The notes under the pieces were generated by a model. The model did no database searches. It was not told the origin of the DNA and saw only the letters and a list, made by a program, of their open reading frames with translations. Both the position numbers and the translations under genes were made by a program. Below are positions 26,532 through 37,180 of a DNA stretch of 64,000 nt, one piece after another; the first letter of the stretch is position 1, and each line of letters starts with the position of its first letter. The stretch comes from Pseudanabaena sp. GTDB lineage: Bacteria; Cyanobacteriota; Cyanobacteriia; Pseudanabaenales; Pseudanabaenaceae. The stretch spans positions 1-64,000 of the forward strand of contig QBMK01000020.1 in assembly GCA_003249035.1 (NCBI GenBank). Reading direction: 5' to 3'.

Positions 26532-26720
26532 AATTGTGAAAAACTGCTCAACTGTCACAATTGGAAAAGCAAAACTATCAACAAGACAGAGCAAATCGCG
26601 ATCGCCTGTTACAAGATAATCAGCATTCCCAACTAGCACCAAAACTAAAAGGGTTCATCTAAAGGGTCACGACATTCTGGAATTAGTGGTAACTGTTCTG
26701 GGGTCAAACCCGAAACACCT
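26532..26720 (-). pseudogene. Decayed duplicate of the PIN toxin 3' part
   Basis: From 26532 the sequence matches the C-terminal coding part of the PIN gene beginning at 25314 (gtgaaaaactgctcaactgt is shared, then acaagacagagcaaatcgcg). Similarity runs for about 180 bases. A one-base deletion after the cccaac shared by both copies shifts the frame, and there is no 5' half, so it cannot make a toxin. Confidence 0.85.
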
Positions 26721-26784
26721 AATTCCAATAGTTTCATCAAGAAAATTGCAAAGCATCTATCTCAATAAAACTATTGGAATTAGA

Positions 26785-28506
<1,722 letters not shown>

Positions 28507-28642
28507 TTATTGTTTCGTAAACAATGCTTAACAAAGTGATTATATAGCAGGTGATAACGCCCGAATATCTATGCTTATTATTCATTTGCGATCTCAAAAC
28601 AATTATTCTCACTCCCAATCCTGCTAGGCGAAATCTAAATTA

Positions 28643-30070
28643 ATGAATCAAAATTCTGCCCCATTACTAGAAGCAGCGCAGCGATATCTCCATATCGATC
28701 ATGCGCCGTTTTATATGCCAGGTCATAAACGTGGTCAAGGAATTGATCCCGAATTTGTGTCAATCATGGGTGAGAATATTTTCCGCCTCGATTTGCCAGA
28801 ACTCCCCGACCTTGAAGATCCGATCGCCGAAGCCGAAGCACTCGCCGCCGATGCTTATGGTAGCGATCGCGCATGGTTCTTGACTAATGGTTCTACTTGC
28901 GGAGTGCAAGCGATGCTACTGGCAACTTGTCAGTATGGAGACAAGATTTTAATTGGGCGCAATTGTCACAAAGCGGCGATCGCAGGACTTGTACTCAATG
29001 GCGCTATGCCTGTTTATTTGCCAACAGACTATTTACCTGAATTTGATTTGGACTTGGGCGTAAGTCCTGAGACTCTAGAATTATTTCTGAATTTACATCC
29101 TGATGCCAAAGCAGTGATGCTAGTTAGCCCAAATTACTTTGGAGTCTGTGGCGATCTGACCAAAATGGCAGCGATCGCTCATTCCTTTAATATGCCCTTA
29201 TTAGTTGATGCTGCTCACGGAGCGCATTTAGGTTTTCATCCCGATCTACCGATTTCGGCGATACAAGCAGGAGCCGATTTAGTTGTGCAATCCACGCACA
29301 AAGTAGCTGGCAGCCTTACCCAATCTTCCATTTTACATTTACAAGGCGATCGCATTAATGCCAAACAAATTGATCGTGCTTTGCAAATATTGAGATCGAG
29401 CAGTCCCAATCTATTACTAATGATTTCTCTGGATGTAGCTCGAAGGCAAATGGCAGTCAATGGCAAAGAACTCTTAACTGAAACATTGAAATTAGGAAAA
29501 GCAGCGCGATCGCAATTAAACAAAATTCCTAATTTGCATGTCTTTAGCAAAAGAGAAGTTCCCACACTTGACGATACTCGCTTAACCGTAATGACTGATT
29601 GCATAGGGATTACGGGCTTTGAAGCTGATGAATATTTGCATACCCAATTAGACGTGATGGCAGAAATGCCCACTCTTACTCAATTAGTATTTATTCTCAG
29701 TCTTGGTAATACTGAGACTGATATTGATCGGCTAGTTTATGGATTCCAACAACTTTTCAATAAAAAAGGAAAAAAGGAAAATAGAAAACTAGTTCCAGTT
29801 AAAAATTATGAGCTACGAATTGCGAACTATCAGCCTAAGCTTACTCCCCGTGAGGTGTATTTTGCTAAAAGCGATCGCATTCATATCAATAACGCGATCG
29901 GGCGAATTAGTGCCGAATCACTTTGTCCCTATCCTCCAGGGATTCCTTTACTTTGTCTTGGTGAAGAAATCACTTTAGAGACAGTGAAGATGTTGCAAGC
30001 TATTTTGAGATCTGGCGGCATCATTAATGGCGCAAGTGATGAAACTCTCGAGACAATTCTAGTTGTATGA
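28643..30070 (+). CDS. Orn/Lys/Arg decarboxylase family PLP enzyme
   Basis: A 475-residue fold-type I PLP enzyme of the short (Bacillus SpeA/YaaO-like) Orn/Lys/Arg decarboxylase group. The N-terminus has FYMPGHKRGQG. The PLP site is visible: NGSTCGVQAML for phosphate binding, LLVDAAHGAHLGFHP with the Asp and His near the ring, and VVQSTHKVAGSLTQSS with the Schiff-base Lys of 'STHK'. The C-terminal domain includes PYPPGIPLLCLGE. The substrate cannot be read from sequence; arginine (polyamine pathway) is the usual one in this subgroup. Ends in a 29-bp palindrome. Confidence 0.9.
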   Translation: MNQNSAPLLEAAQRYLHIDHAPFYMPGHKRGQGIDPEFVSIMGENIFRLDLPELPDLEDPIAEAEALAADAYGSDRAWFLTNGSTCGVQAMLLATCQYGDKILIGRNCHKAAIAGLVLNGAMPVYLPTDYLPEFDLDLGVSPETLELFLNLHPDAKAVMLVSPNYFGVCGDLTKMAAIAHSFNMPLLVDAAHGAHLGFHPDLPISAIQAGADLVVQSTHKVAGSLTQSSILHLQGDRINAKQIDRALQILRSSSPNLLLMISLDVARRQMAVNGKELLTETLKLGKAARSQLNKIPNLHVFSKREVPTLDDTRLTVMTDCIGITGFEADEYLHTQLDVMAEMPTLTQLVFILSLGNTETDIDRLVYGFQQLFNKKGKKENRKLVPVKNYELRIANYQPKLTPREVYFAKSDRIHINNAIGRISAESLCPYPPGIPLLCLGEEITLETVKMLQAILRSGGIINGASDETLETILVV

Positions 30071-30076
30071 CAAGAC

Positions 30077-30137
30077 ATAAAAGGAATTTTGGAGTTTTCA
30101 GCACCTGCGGTGCTGAAAACTCCAAAATTCCTTTTAT
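30077..30137. terminator. Perfect long palindrome after the decarboxylase
   Basis: Two perfect 29-base arms (30077-30105, 30109-30137) around the centre tgc, the longest in the window. It insulates the decarboxylase from the riboswitch region. Confidence 0.8.
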
Positions 30138-30255
30138 ATGTTCTAATGGGATGTACATATATAGACAAGATCTTTAGGAAAAACAAGCGCAATGATACTA
30201 GAAGTATCTTAAGGTGCTGAATTTAGAGTCTTTGGTTAACCTAAACGGTAAAAAA

Positions 30256-30385
30256 TATTGGTTCGGTTCCAACGGGTAACTGTCGTTGGAGGTAACGGGG
30301 AAAGTTTGGTGTAAACCCAGCGCTGTCCCGCAACTGTGATGAGATTCATCAATCTCTTAGTCAGGATGCCCGCCGATTGCAAAGG
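30256..30385 (+). promoter_or_regulatory. Cobalamin riboswitch
   Basis: Conserved cobalamin-aptamer blocks occur in order: ggttcggttcc, taacggggaaagtttggtg, taaacccagcgctgtcccgc, aactgtgatga (the 'CCGCAACTGT' element) and agtcaggatgcccgcc. The spacing fits the class. Downstream hairpins at about 30386-30401 (gggtctc/gagactc) and 30419-30441 (atcatct/agatgat) may be the expression platform. It precedes the unknown gene at 30536 on the same strand, so B12 level should control that gene. Confidence 0.92.
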
Positions 30386-30435
30386 GTCTCTTTTGGAGAC
30401 TCATAAACCTGCTCCTTATCATCTGCGAGGTATAG

Positions 30436-30552
30436 ATGATGTTTAGTTCAAAATTTTTAGAAGTTTTACAATTGCGACAGCTTTCACAAACACTATGCCA
30501 AGGCGATCGCATCAGGGATATCTATAGGAAGTCCAATGCTGCGAGAACATAG
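30436..30552 (+). CDS. Possible upstream leader ORF overlapping the riboswitch-controlled gene
   Basis: Two ATG codons (30436 and 30439) follow GAGG at a good distance; the frame runs 38 codons and stops at 30550-30552, 16 bases inside the next gene in another frame. The product (MMFSSKFLEVLQLRQLSQ...) is not recognisable. It could be a translated leader or chance; composition includes a HIP1 site. Confidence 0.3.
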   Translation: MMFSSKFLEVLQLRQLSQTLCQGDRIRDIYRKSNAART

Positions 30553-31003
30553 AGAACTTCGGAGCATCGATCGTTCTTGGCAATCTCAGTTTATTCGAGA
30601 AAACTTTTTACTGATTGGATATCATACCTTGAGGGGTGTTGCAACTTCGGATAAAGGTATTACAGTTTGTATTGTTGACATACCTCCTACTAATTTCAAA
30701 CCGAGTTTTCACATTTGGCAATTTAGAACTCAATTTATATCAGCAGAATTTGCTTCGACCTATTTGTTGGAAATGGGTATCAGTTCGCGTCAAATTCCGT
30801 CATTAGTACAGGCAATCAACTCTTATGATCCTCAGCAAGAGATCATACTGGCAATGAATACTGATCAAAATATCGAAATTTACTATCTCCAGAATCTGAA
30901 GATTTCTCCCACAGAATGCTACAAACAAGTATGCGATCGATGGGATGAATTCATGCCAGATGGGTTGCCGCCTGATTCATTACGTCGTTTTATTTATTCA
31001 TAA
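30536..31003 (+). CDS. Unknown protein controlled by a cobalamin riboswitch
   Basis: A 155-residue soluble protein without a recognised domain. ATG 30536 follows TAGGAAG. Visible parts: a basic N-terminus (MLREHRELRSIDRSWQ), a beta-rich middle (ENFLLIGYHTLRGVATSDKG, ITVCIVDIP), and a helical C-terminus with FASTYLLEMGISSRQIPSLVQ and ECYKQVCDRWDEFMPDGLP. No signal peptide, membrane segment or metal motif (no CxxC, no DxHxxG B12 motif). The riboswitch upstream indicates it is switched off by cobalamin, so it may serve cobalamin or cobalt supply, or replace a B12-dependent step. It stands alone before a terminator. Confidence 0.75.
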   Translation: MLREHRELRSIDRSWQSQFIRENFLLIGYHTLRGVATSDKGITVCIVDIPPTNFKPSFHIWQFRTQFISAEFASTYLLEMGISSRQIPSLVQAINSYDPQQEIILAMNTDQNIEIYYLQNLKISPTECYKQVCDRWDEFMPDGLPPDSLRRFIYS

Positions 31004-31017
31004 GAATTATTCAAGAA

Positions 31018-31054
31018 GCTAGGATGGGCAGTGCTTTGCGCCGCCCATCCTAGC
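31018..31054 (+). terminator. Terminator after the riboswitch-controlled gene
   Basis: Arms gctaggatgggc (31018-31029) and gcccatcctagc (31043-31054) with a 13-base loop. It lies 15 bases after the stop at 31003. Confidence 0.65.
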
Positions 31055-31091
31055 CATACTACTAGAGTTATTTACAAGAGTATTTTGTTGA

Positions 31092-32258
31092 GTGGAAAGC
31101 ATAATTAAAAAATCAGACTTTGTTCTAAATCCTTACATGAAGAGCAACGATCTTTGGGCGACTTATCAAATTCTTAATACCGTTGTTCCTTACATACTTT
31201 TATGGGTTTTAGCAGTTAAAGCAGCAGCATTTTCTCTCTGGTTGATGCCCCCAATCATCATTTTGATGACCCTTTTTTCATTGCGTTGCTTCTCTTTGAT
31301 GCATGATTGCGGTCATTATTCACTCTTTAGTTCCAAAAAAGTTAACAGGGTTGTCGGTTTCTTTTTGGGAGTGATTAATGCCATACCCCAATACCCATGG
31401 TCAAGAGGTCATGCTTACCACCACAAAACCAATGGTGATTGGGAACGATACCGTGGCGTAGCAGCATTTCTCTCTACTGAAGAATTTTCTAAGCTCAATA
31501 CTTCTGAGCAAAAACTGTATGCCGTAATGAGGCATCCATTAATGTCTTTTGCTGGAGGTTTTTTCTACCTTGCGATCAGACCAAGATATGCTCTAATTGC
31601 AGGAACCTATGATTTTATTGGTCATATATTTTCCAGTTTAAAGAAAGACCCTCGCATGAGTTTTGCAGCAATTATTTCCTCTCATAAATCTAGAAATTGG
31701 TATACAGGAGCCGAATTTATAGATCTGCTGCTCAATAATATTTGCGTAATCAGTAGCTGGATTTTCCTTAGCCATTTGCTTGGAGCAGGATTCTTTTTTG
31801 GTGTTTATTCAATCAGCTTGACCATTTCGGCAGCAATCTTTATCTGCGTGTTCTATGTTCAGCATAACTTTGAATCCTCTTACGCTCACAAGACAGAAAA
31901 TTGGGACTATCTGCTTGGAGCGCTTGAAGGAAGCAGTTATCTCGAATTACCTAAAATTTTGAAGTGGTTTTCTGCAAATATCGGCTTCCACAATATTCAT
32001 CACCTTTCTGAGAGAATCCCTAACTACAATCTCCAGGCTTGCCATAACGCCAATATTCACCTTCTTTCAAAAGTAAAATTGCTGAATCTCGGGGATATGC
32101 TTGGTTGCGCAAAGTTTGTACTGTGGGATTCAGAGGCGAGTCATCTGATTTCGATCGCTGAATTTCACAAATCAAAATCTACAGCTCTAGATTTCGATCA
32201 AAGCATACTAACTCGAAATAAGCTAGAAGACCTACTTGCCAAAAATAGCGAGGCTTAA
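31092..32258 (+). CDS. Membrane fatty acid desaturase
   Basis: A 388-residue integral membrane desaturase with the three histidine boxes that bind the di-iron centre: HDCGHYSLF, GHAYHHKTNGDW and NIGFHNIHHLSERIP. Membrane segments flank the boxes in the normal order. The start is a GTG at 31092; the ribosome site is weak, and the first 15 residues are hydrophilic. It acts on acyl lipids or a carotenoid-like substrate in the membrane. It is not a clear DesA/B/C/D orthologue: its box environment resembles the delta-12/omega-3 superfamily, but regioselectivity cannot be assigned. Strand and spacing show it has its own transcript. Confidence 0.88.
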   Translation: MESIIKKSDFVLNPYMKSNDLWATYQILNTVVPYILLWVLAVKAAAFSLWLMPPIIILMTLFSLRCFSLMHDCGHYSLFSSKKVNRVVGFFLGVINAIPQYPWSRGHAYHHKTNGDWERYRGVAAFLSTEEFSKLNTSEQKLYAVMRHPLMSFAGGFFYLAIRPRYALIAGTYDFIGHIFSSLKKDPRMSFAAIISSHKSRNWYTGAEFIDLLLNNICVISSWIFLSHLLGAGFFFGVYSISLTISAAIFICVFYVQHNFESSYAHKTENWDYLLGALEGSSYLELPKILKWFSANIGFHNIHHLSERIPNYNLQACHNANIHLLSKVKLLNLGDMLGCAKFVLWDSEASHLISIAEFHKSKSTALDFDQSILTRNKLEDLLAKNSEA

Positions 32259-32285
32259 TCTAAATCCTCCAACTTAATTTCACCC

Positions 32286-32363
32286 TTATTTTATTTTCTT
32301 CATGACGTACTTCAGGATGCCACCTAAAACTAATGTGGCGATCGCAATCTCTTGTGTTAACAT
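32286..32363 (-). CDS. Possible 25-residue membrane micro-protein
   Basis: On the minus strand an ATG at 32363 opens MLTQEIAIATLVLGGILKYV and four to five further basic residues (MKKIK), stopping at 32286. The shape, a single hydrophobic helix with a basic end, resembles small photosynthetic or stress membrane subunits, but no family is recognised and no strong ribosome site is seen. It lies antisense in the 150-base gap between desaturase and propeller genes. Confidence 0.3.
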   Translation of the reverse strand: MLTQEIAIATLVLGGILKYVMKKIK

Positions 32364-32409
32364 CTGACGCTTAAAAGAGTGTAAATAAGGTTTTAGTGAG
32401 GACATAAAG

Positions 32410-33501
32410 ATGTTGACAAAACAAAATATATCTGGGACAGCCTCGAAAACTTTCTCTAAAATTCTTTCAAAATCGCTATTAGCAATAACAGTTAACTTAG
32501 CTAGTGTAAGTGCAGTAACCTATGGAGCTCTTAATACCGTTGAAGCAATTAATCCTGACAGCCATAACCTAGCCATATCTGAAAATGTTCGTCTTGCCAG
32601 TAAGTCATCATCAAGCTTAGATAGTCGAATTAGCTCAACTCTAATTGACTATCAAGGTAGGCTTTGGATTGGGACTTGGCAGGGCTTAATGCAAATCGAT
32701 CAAAAGTCTGGAAATGTAGTCGGCTCCATTTCTTTACCAAATTCTACTGTCACCGCCCTGTTAGAAGATCGTCGCGGTTATTTTTGGGTTGGCACAACTT
32801 CAGGCTTATATCAGATTCAACCTAGCTCTGGCAAAATTGAAAACATTGCCATTCAACTATCTTCCAGCCGAGTTCTTAGCCTAGCAATGGATCGAGCAGG
32901 CTTTATTTGGGTGGGAACCGATCAAGGTCTGACCCGCATCAGTCCCTATAATGCTGAAACCTATGCCAGAATGCCCGATCTTCCTGGTACTGCCGCTAAC
33001 GTCATGCAGATTGACAATGCTGGCAATCTTTGGGTCGGAACATTAAATGGTTTGCTTAAAATCAATCCCGGAACAGCTAAGATTACCGCAAGGATTCCTT
33101 TCGTCTCCGGCCAAATTGTCCAAGCGATCGCGGTTGAACCTTCGGGGAAGATATGGGCAGGTACGCCTCGCAACGTGATTGAAATAAATCCAACAACCAA
33201 TAAAGCGATCGCGAGGATTAATTCCGTGACTGGGCGAGATATTGTGGCTCTTGCAAGCGATAAAAATGGCGAGTTGTGGATCGGCATGAGAGATGGTTTA
33301 GTTCTTGCCAATACTTATAATGGTGCAGTTACATCATCGATCTATAATTTGCCCAGCAGTTCAGTCATTAATTTACTTGTTCACAATCAACAGGTATGGA
33401 TTGGCACCGAGAATGGTTTAGGCAAGATAAACACTCAACTTAAAGAATCAGAAATACCAAACGCGACTGCTACAGTGGTCTATCAGACAATTAGAAAATA
33501 A
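32410..33501 (+). CDS. Exported seven-bladed propeller protein (Reg_prop repeats)
   Basis: A 363-residue protein. An N-terminal basic-hydrophobic segment (about residues 15-45, LLAITVNLASVSAVTYGAL) marks export. Seven repeats of the two-component-regulator propeller motif follow: LWIGTWQGLMQI, FWVGTTSGLYQI, IWVGTDQGLTRI, LWVGTLNGLLKI, IWAGTPRNVIEI, LWIGMRDGLVLA and VWIGTENGLGKI. That count equals one full beta-propeller. In sensor kinases this domain is the periplasmic ligand-binding part of a hybrid regulator; here it is free, so it may be a stand-alone periplasmic binding or scaffold protein. Ligand unknown. The gene starts near GTGAGGACAT, with 'gagg' 7 bases before ATG. Confidence 0.85.
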   Translation: MLTKQNISGTASKTFSKILSKSLLAITVNLASVSAVTYGALNTVEAINPDSHNLAISENVRLASKSSSSLDSRISSTLIDYQGRLWIGTWQGLMQIDQKSGNVVGSISLPNSTVTALLEDRRGYFWVGTTSGLYQIQPSSGKIENIAIQLSSSRVLSLAMDRAGFIWVGTDQGLTRISPYNAETYARMPDLPGTAANVMQIDNAGNLWVGTLNGLLKINPGTAKITARIPFVSGQIVQAIAVEPSGKIWAGTPRNVIEINPTTNKAIARINSVTGRDIVALASDKNGELWIGMRDGLVLANTYNGAVTSSIYNLPSSSVINLLVHNQQVWIGTENGLGKINTQLKESEIPNATATVVYQTIRK

Positions 33502-33565
33502 TCAGAAAGTGATAACTTCTCCCAACTTTACTGTCTGAATCCAGTAATTCTCATTATAAAAATCT

Positions 33566-33917
33566 GTTTTTTAAAAGCTCGCAGACGACGGGCTTTTAAA
33601 AAACTATTTTGTGTTGCTAGGGGGAAAGGCAATGGCAACACAAAAATCTGTTTCACACCGAGAATAGTTGGTTCTCATCCCACCTATTATTCGATGGGAT
33701 GAGAGTAAGATTATTATATTTAGATCAGAAAAAGCTATATAGGTACTTGTGCAAAATAAATTATCCAAACCCGTAAAATTGCGCCCCGTAGGGGGGCAAT
33801 TTTACGGGTTTGGATGTGTAATTAATTATGTACATCTACTTAGAAGTTTGCCAATCAATAGGTTGTGAGTAAAAGTTTAGACAATATTGCCTTGCAATAT
33901 TGTCTAAACTTTTACTC
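33566..33917. repeat. Array of five palindromes in a 447-bp gap
   Basis: In the gap 33502-33948 five inverted repeats follow each other: 33566-33604 (13-base arms), 33607-33645 (11-base arms), 33674-33703 (9-base arms), 33763-33815 (25-base arms, one mismatch, centre gta) and 33867-33917 (24-base perfect arms, centre ctt). No gene is seen in between. The first can terminate the propeller transcript; the rest are in excess. Confidence 0.75.
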
Positions 33918-33948
33918 AGGGTTGAGTTGTGGAGAAATAGACGAAAAG

Positions 33949-35427
33949 ATGGATATTTTATTAGCAAAATTATATGAAATCTTCACAGCCCAAATTTTAG
34001 ATATTGGAGGTACTAGGTTTTCATTCGCCACAATCGCTTCTTTACTAGGGCTACTCATCCTAGCCTTTTTTATCTCAAAAATTATTAGCGAAATCATTCG
34101 GCGATCGCTTTTAACTCGACTTCGCATTAATCGCGGATTACAAGAAGCAATTACCGTATTTATCAAATATGTATTGATCACCCTTAGTAGTGTGATCGTT
34201 TTACAAACGGCTGGAATTAACCTTAGTTCCTTAGCGGTAATTGCTGGTGTAGTAGGCATTGGGATTGGCTTTGGGCTGCAAAATCTTGCTAGCAACTTTA
34301 TTAGTGGACTAGTATTGCTATTTGAGCAAACTCTCAAAGTTGGAGACTACATCGAAATTGGCGAACTCAAAGGCACAATCGAAAAAATCTCGATTCGTTC
34401 TACGATTCTCCGAACTGATGACGATCTATTTGTAATTGTGCCAAACCAGCGTTTTATTGAGCACAACACAGTCAACTGGAGCTATGAAGGCCATACTTGC
34501 CGAATTCATATTCCCATTAGTGTGGCTCATGACACAGATCTACTGGTTTTGACAGAAGCCTTGCTAAAAGCTGCTCGCCATGAACCGCGTGCATTGTCAA
34601 CTCCACCACCAGAAGTCCTATTTCATAAGTTTGAGAGAGATTCTCTTGAATTTGAGCTACTGGTTTGGATTGATGAACCGGATGCTAATGAGCCTATTCG
34701 GAGTTCTCTTAATTTTCGAATTGCTTACGAACTTAGAGAAAGAGGAATTAAAGTCCCTCTCCCAACTAGAGAACTAGTGCTTCGCAATCCTGAATTAATT
34801 CGGCAAGCATTTTCCCTATTAGATTCAGACAATGCTGATAAGGAGGAAAGAGTTACAATTAATTCAAGAGCGATATCCACTATATCGCCTGTTTCTAGTG
34901 ACATGAGCACTACAAATCTCCGCGATTTATTACGAAACATCTCCTATTTTGAAAGAAGTACAGAAGTAGAACTGTTTGCATTAATTGCCAGAGGATATCG
35001 TAAATATTTTGATATAGGCGAAATGATTTGTCATGAGGGCGATCCTAGTGAAGAGTTCTACATCATTCTGTCTGGTGTAGTCGAAATATTTTCAGAGAAG
35101 AATAATCAGATGATCGCAACTTTAAGAGAGGGGGAGTTTTTTGGTGAGATATCTCTGCTGACTGGTACGCCTCGCACGGCTACAGTTCGGGCAATAGCGG
35201 TTAATACAGTTCTTTTTGTAGTGGAGCGGCAGCAACTGCAAAAACTTTTAAGCGAACATAAGGAATTAGGTGAGCAAATCGCCTTGAAGTTATCAGAACG
35301 TCAGCAGGTTTTAATCAGTCTCGGATTACTCAATGAAGAGGAATTACAAAAGTCTCAGTATGCGGCTTTAGCATGGGTACGCGATCGCTTAAACAGTTTG
35401 TTTGGGATTAGCTTGGGCAAAAATTAA
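33949..35427 (+). CDS. Mechanosensitive-type (MscS) channel with cyclic-nucleotide-binding domain
   Basis: Starting at ATG 33949 gives 492 residues. An in-frame GTG at 33865 is open too, but its first 18 codons are a perfect 24-bp palindrome, so the later start is preferred. Three membrane segments precede the MscS pore helix (GVVGIGIGFGLQNLASNF) and the beta domain (VGDYIEIGELKGTIEKI, VPNQRFIEHNTVNWSY). Residues about 350-470 form a cNMP-binding domain with GEFFGEISLLTGTPRTATVRA, the phosphate-binding cassette containing the Glu and Arg that hold cAMP/cGMP. This is the bCNG layout: homologues bind cyclic nucleotides and may lack gating by tension. It sits in the cytoplasmic membrane. Confidence 0.9.
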   Translation: MDILLAKLYEIFTAQILDIGGTRFSFATIASLLGLLILAFFISKIISEIIRRSLLTRLRINRGLQEAITVFIKYVLITLSSVIVLQTAGINLSSLAVIAGVVGIGIGFGLQNLASNFISGLVLLFEQTLKVGDYIEIGELKGTIEKISIRSTILRTDDDLFVIVPNQRFIEHNTVNWSYEGHTCRIHIPISVAHDTDLLVLTEALLKAARHEPRALSTPPPEVLFHKFERDSLEFELLVWIDEPDANEPIRSSLNFRIAYELRERGIKVPLPTRELVLRNPELIRQAFSLLDSDNADKEERVTINSRAISTISPVSSDMSTTNLRDLLRNISYFERSTEVELFALIARGYRKYFDIGEMICHEGDPSEEFYIILSGVVEIFSEKNNQMIATLREGEFFGEISLLTGTPRTATVRAIAVNTVLFVVERQQLQKLLSEHKELGEQIALKLSERQQVLISLGLLNEEELQKSQYAALAWVRDRLNSLFGISLGKN

Positions 35428-35508
35428 TAAAATCATGTCCCACTGGTTCAGTTTTTTATCAATACATCCGCACTTATGTTTTCTTAGATTAAATTTCGCT
35501 GGTGAATG

Positions 35509-35559
35509 AAGCGATCGCCTAAATTCGCCATTGTTAATGGCGAATTTAGGCGATCGCTT
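35509..35559. terminator. Palindromic bidirectional terminator
   Basis: Perfect 24-base arms (35509-35532, 35536-35559) around the centre gtt, containing a HIP1 site in each arm. It separates the convergent channel gene and trpE. Confidence 0.8.
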
Positions 35560-35572
35560 AACAGTCTTTTCA

Positions 35573-37072
35573 CTAGCCCAAACATCGCAGAGACTCCAAC
35601 ATTCCCTTTGCCTTGTTCAAAGTCTCTTGATATTCCTTCTCAGGATCAGAATCAGCAACCACGCCAGCGCCAGCCTGAACACTAGCAGTTCCATCCTTCG
35701 TCACCATTGTCCGAATTGTGATTGCTGTATTCAGCTGGCCTTCAAAATCGTAATAACCATAGGCTCCAGCATATGTTCCTCTGCGATCGCCTTCCAAGTT
35801 ATGGATAATATCCATCGCGCGAATTTTTGGCGCACCACTGACTGTACCCGCAGGGAAGCACGCCTGAAGCAAATCCCAAGCTGTTTTTTCTGGACGAATC
35901 TCTCCGACGACATTGCTGACAATGTGCATTACATGGGAATAAAGCTCAATGGACATCAACTCATCAACTTTAACCGTGCCACTCTTACAAACGCGACCAA
36001 GATCATTTCTCCCAAGATCCACCAGCATCACATGTTCAGCAACTTCCTTAGGATCAGCTAGCAAATCCTTCGCAAGTTCTGCATCTTCCTTAGGTGTTGC
36101 ACCGCGAGGTCTTGTCCCTGCGATCGGGCGTAAAACTGTGCGTGAGATTCCATCGATTACTTCTGCCTTGACCATGATTTCAGGACTAGAACCAATTAGC
36201 TGCCAATCTTGAAAGTTGAAAAATGCCATATACGGCGAAGGATTGACTACTCGCAAAGAGCGATACAGACTAAATGGTTCTCCCTTAAACTCCGTTGTTA
36301 GTCGTTGCGAAAGTACGACTTGGAAAACATCGCCAGCCTTAATATGTTCCTTGCCCTGCTCTACAGCTTTGCAGAATTTCTCGCGGGTGACATTGCTCGT
36401 ATAACTTACAGGTGGCCGCAGGCGAGGATTCGTCCAAGTAATTGCTGTTTTTTGGCGATCTAGGGGCGATCGCAGTTTATCTACCAACACCGTCAAGCGA
36501 TCGCAAGCCGATTTATAGGCAAATTCCGTAGTCTCACCGTTACTCAAATCCGCATAGGCGATCGCCCAAATCTTGCGTTTAACCTGATCGAATACCAGCA
36601 AACTATCCACCTGCATCCATACACCATCAGGAGTATCACCCTCTTGACAGGGATAAACAGGCACTTTTGGCTCAATCCAATTAATTAATTCGTAACCCCA
36701 ATAGCCAAAAAGCCCTCCTAAACTTGGCGGCAACTCTGGCAAATGCACAGGTTTAATAGTTGCAAGGCAATTATTTAAATGCTGAAACGGGTTCCCAACA
36801 AACTCTTTTACCTTGCCATCTCGAAATGTCTGCGTGGTGCGATCGCCTCTAACTTCTAATACCCATAGAGGATCGCAACCCAATAAACTATAACGCCCAA
36901 GTCGCTCACCGCCCTCGACTGACTCTAATAAAAAGCTATAGGGCTGACCTTGACATACTCGATACCAAGCCGACACAGGTGTATCAAGATCCGCAACCAG
37001 CTCCATATACACGGGAACAAAGTTACCCTGTTTAGCAAGCTCAATAAAGTCAGAATACTCAGGGAAAATCAT
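35573..37072 (-). CDS. trpE: Anthranilate synthase component I
   Basis: TrpE converts chorismate to anthranilate, the first committed step of tryptophan synthesis, using ammonia or glutamine through TrpG. The 499-residue length is typical. The tryptophan feedback site is present near the N-terminus ([15 protein letters not shown]). The catalytic chorismate-binding region includes [46 protein letters not shown] and [16 protein letters not shown]. No trpG lies nearby. It might instead be a PabB-like enzyme, but the feedback motif favours TrpE. Confidence 0.92.
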   Translation of the reverse strand: MIFPEYSDFIELAKQGNFVPVYMELVADLDTPVSAWYRVCQGQPYSFLLESVEGGERLGRYSLLGCDPLWVLEVRGDRTTQTFRDGKVKEFVGNPFQHLNNCLATIKPVHLPELPPSLGGLFGYWGYELINWIEPKVPVYPCQEGDTPDGVWMQVDSLLVFDQVKRKIWAIAYADLSNGETTEFAYKSACDRLTVLVDKLRSPLDRQKTAITWTNPRLRPPVSYTSNVTREKFCKAVEQGKEHIKAGDVFQVVLSQRLTTEFKGEPFSLYRSLRVVNPSPYMAFFNFQDWQLIGSSPEIMVKAEVIDGISRTVLRPIAGTRPRGATPKEDAELAKDLLADPKEVAEHVMLVDLGRNDLGRVCKSGTVKVDELMSIELYSHVMHIVSNVVGEIRPEKTAWDLLQACFPAGTVSGAPKIRAMDIIHNLEGDRRGTYAGAYGYYDFEGQLNTAITIRTMVTKDGTASVQAGAGVVADSDPEKEYQETLNKAKGMLESLRCLG

Positions 37073-37180
37073 GCGATCGGGATTTTTAAATTAAATGCTG
37101 CAACTAAATTAAGATCTTATCGCGGTTTTTAGAAATACGATAAACTTCGTGCAAGTTAAGAATTGGGGGAGGCAAAAATC

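Noticed and set aside
33865-33948. Upstream GTG start for the MscS-type channel
   Set aside because: The first codons are one arm and loop of a perfect 24-bp palindrome, so the apparent coding is by chance.
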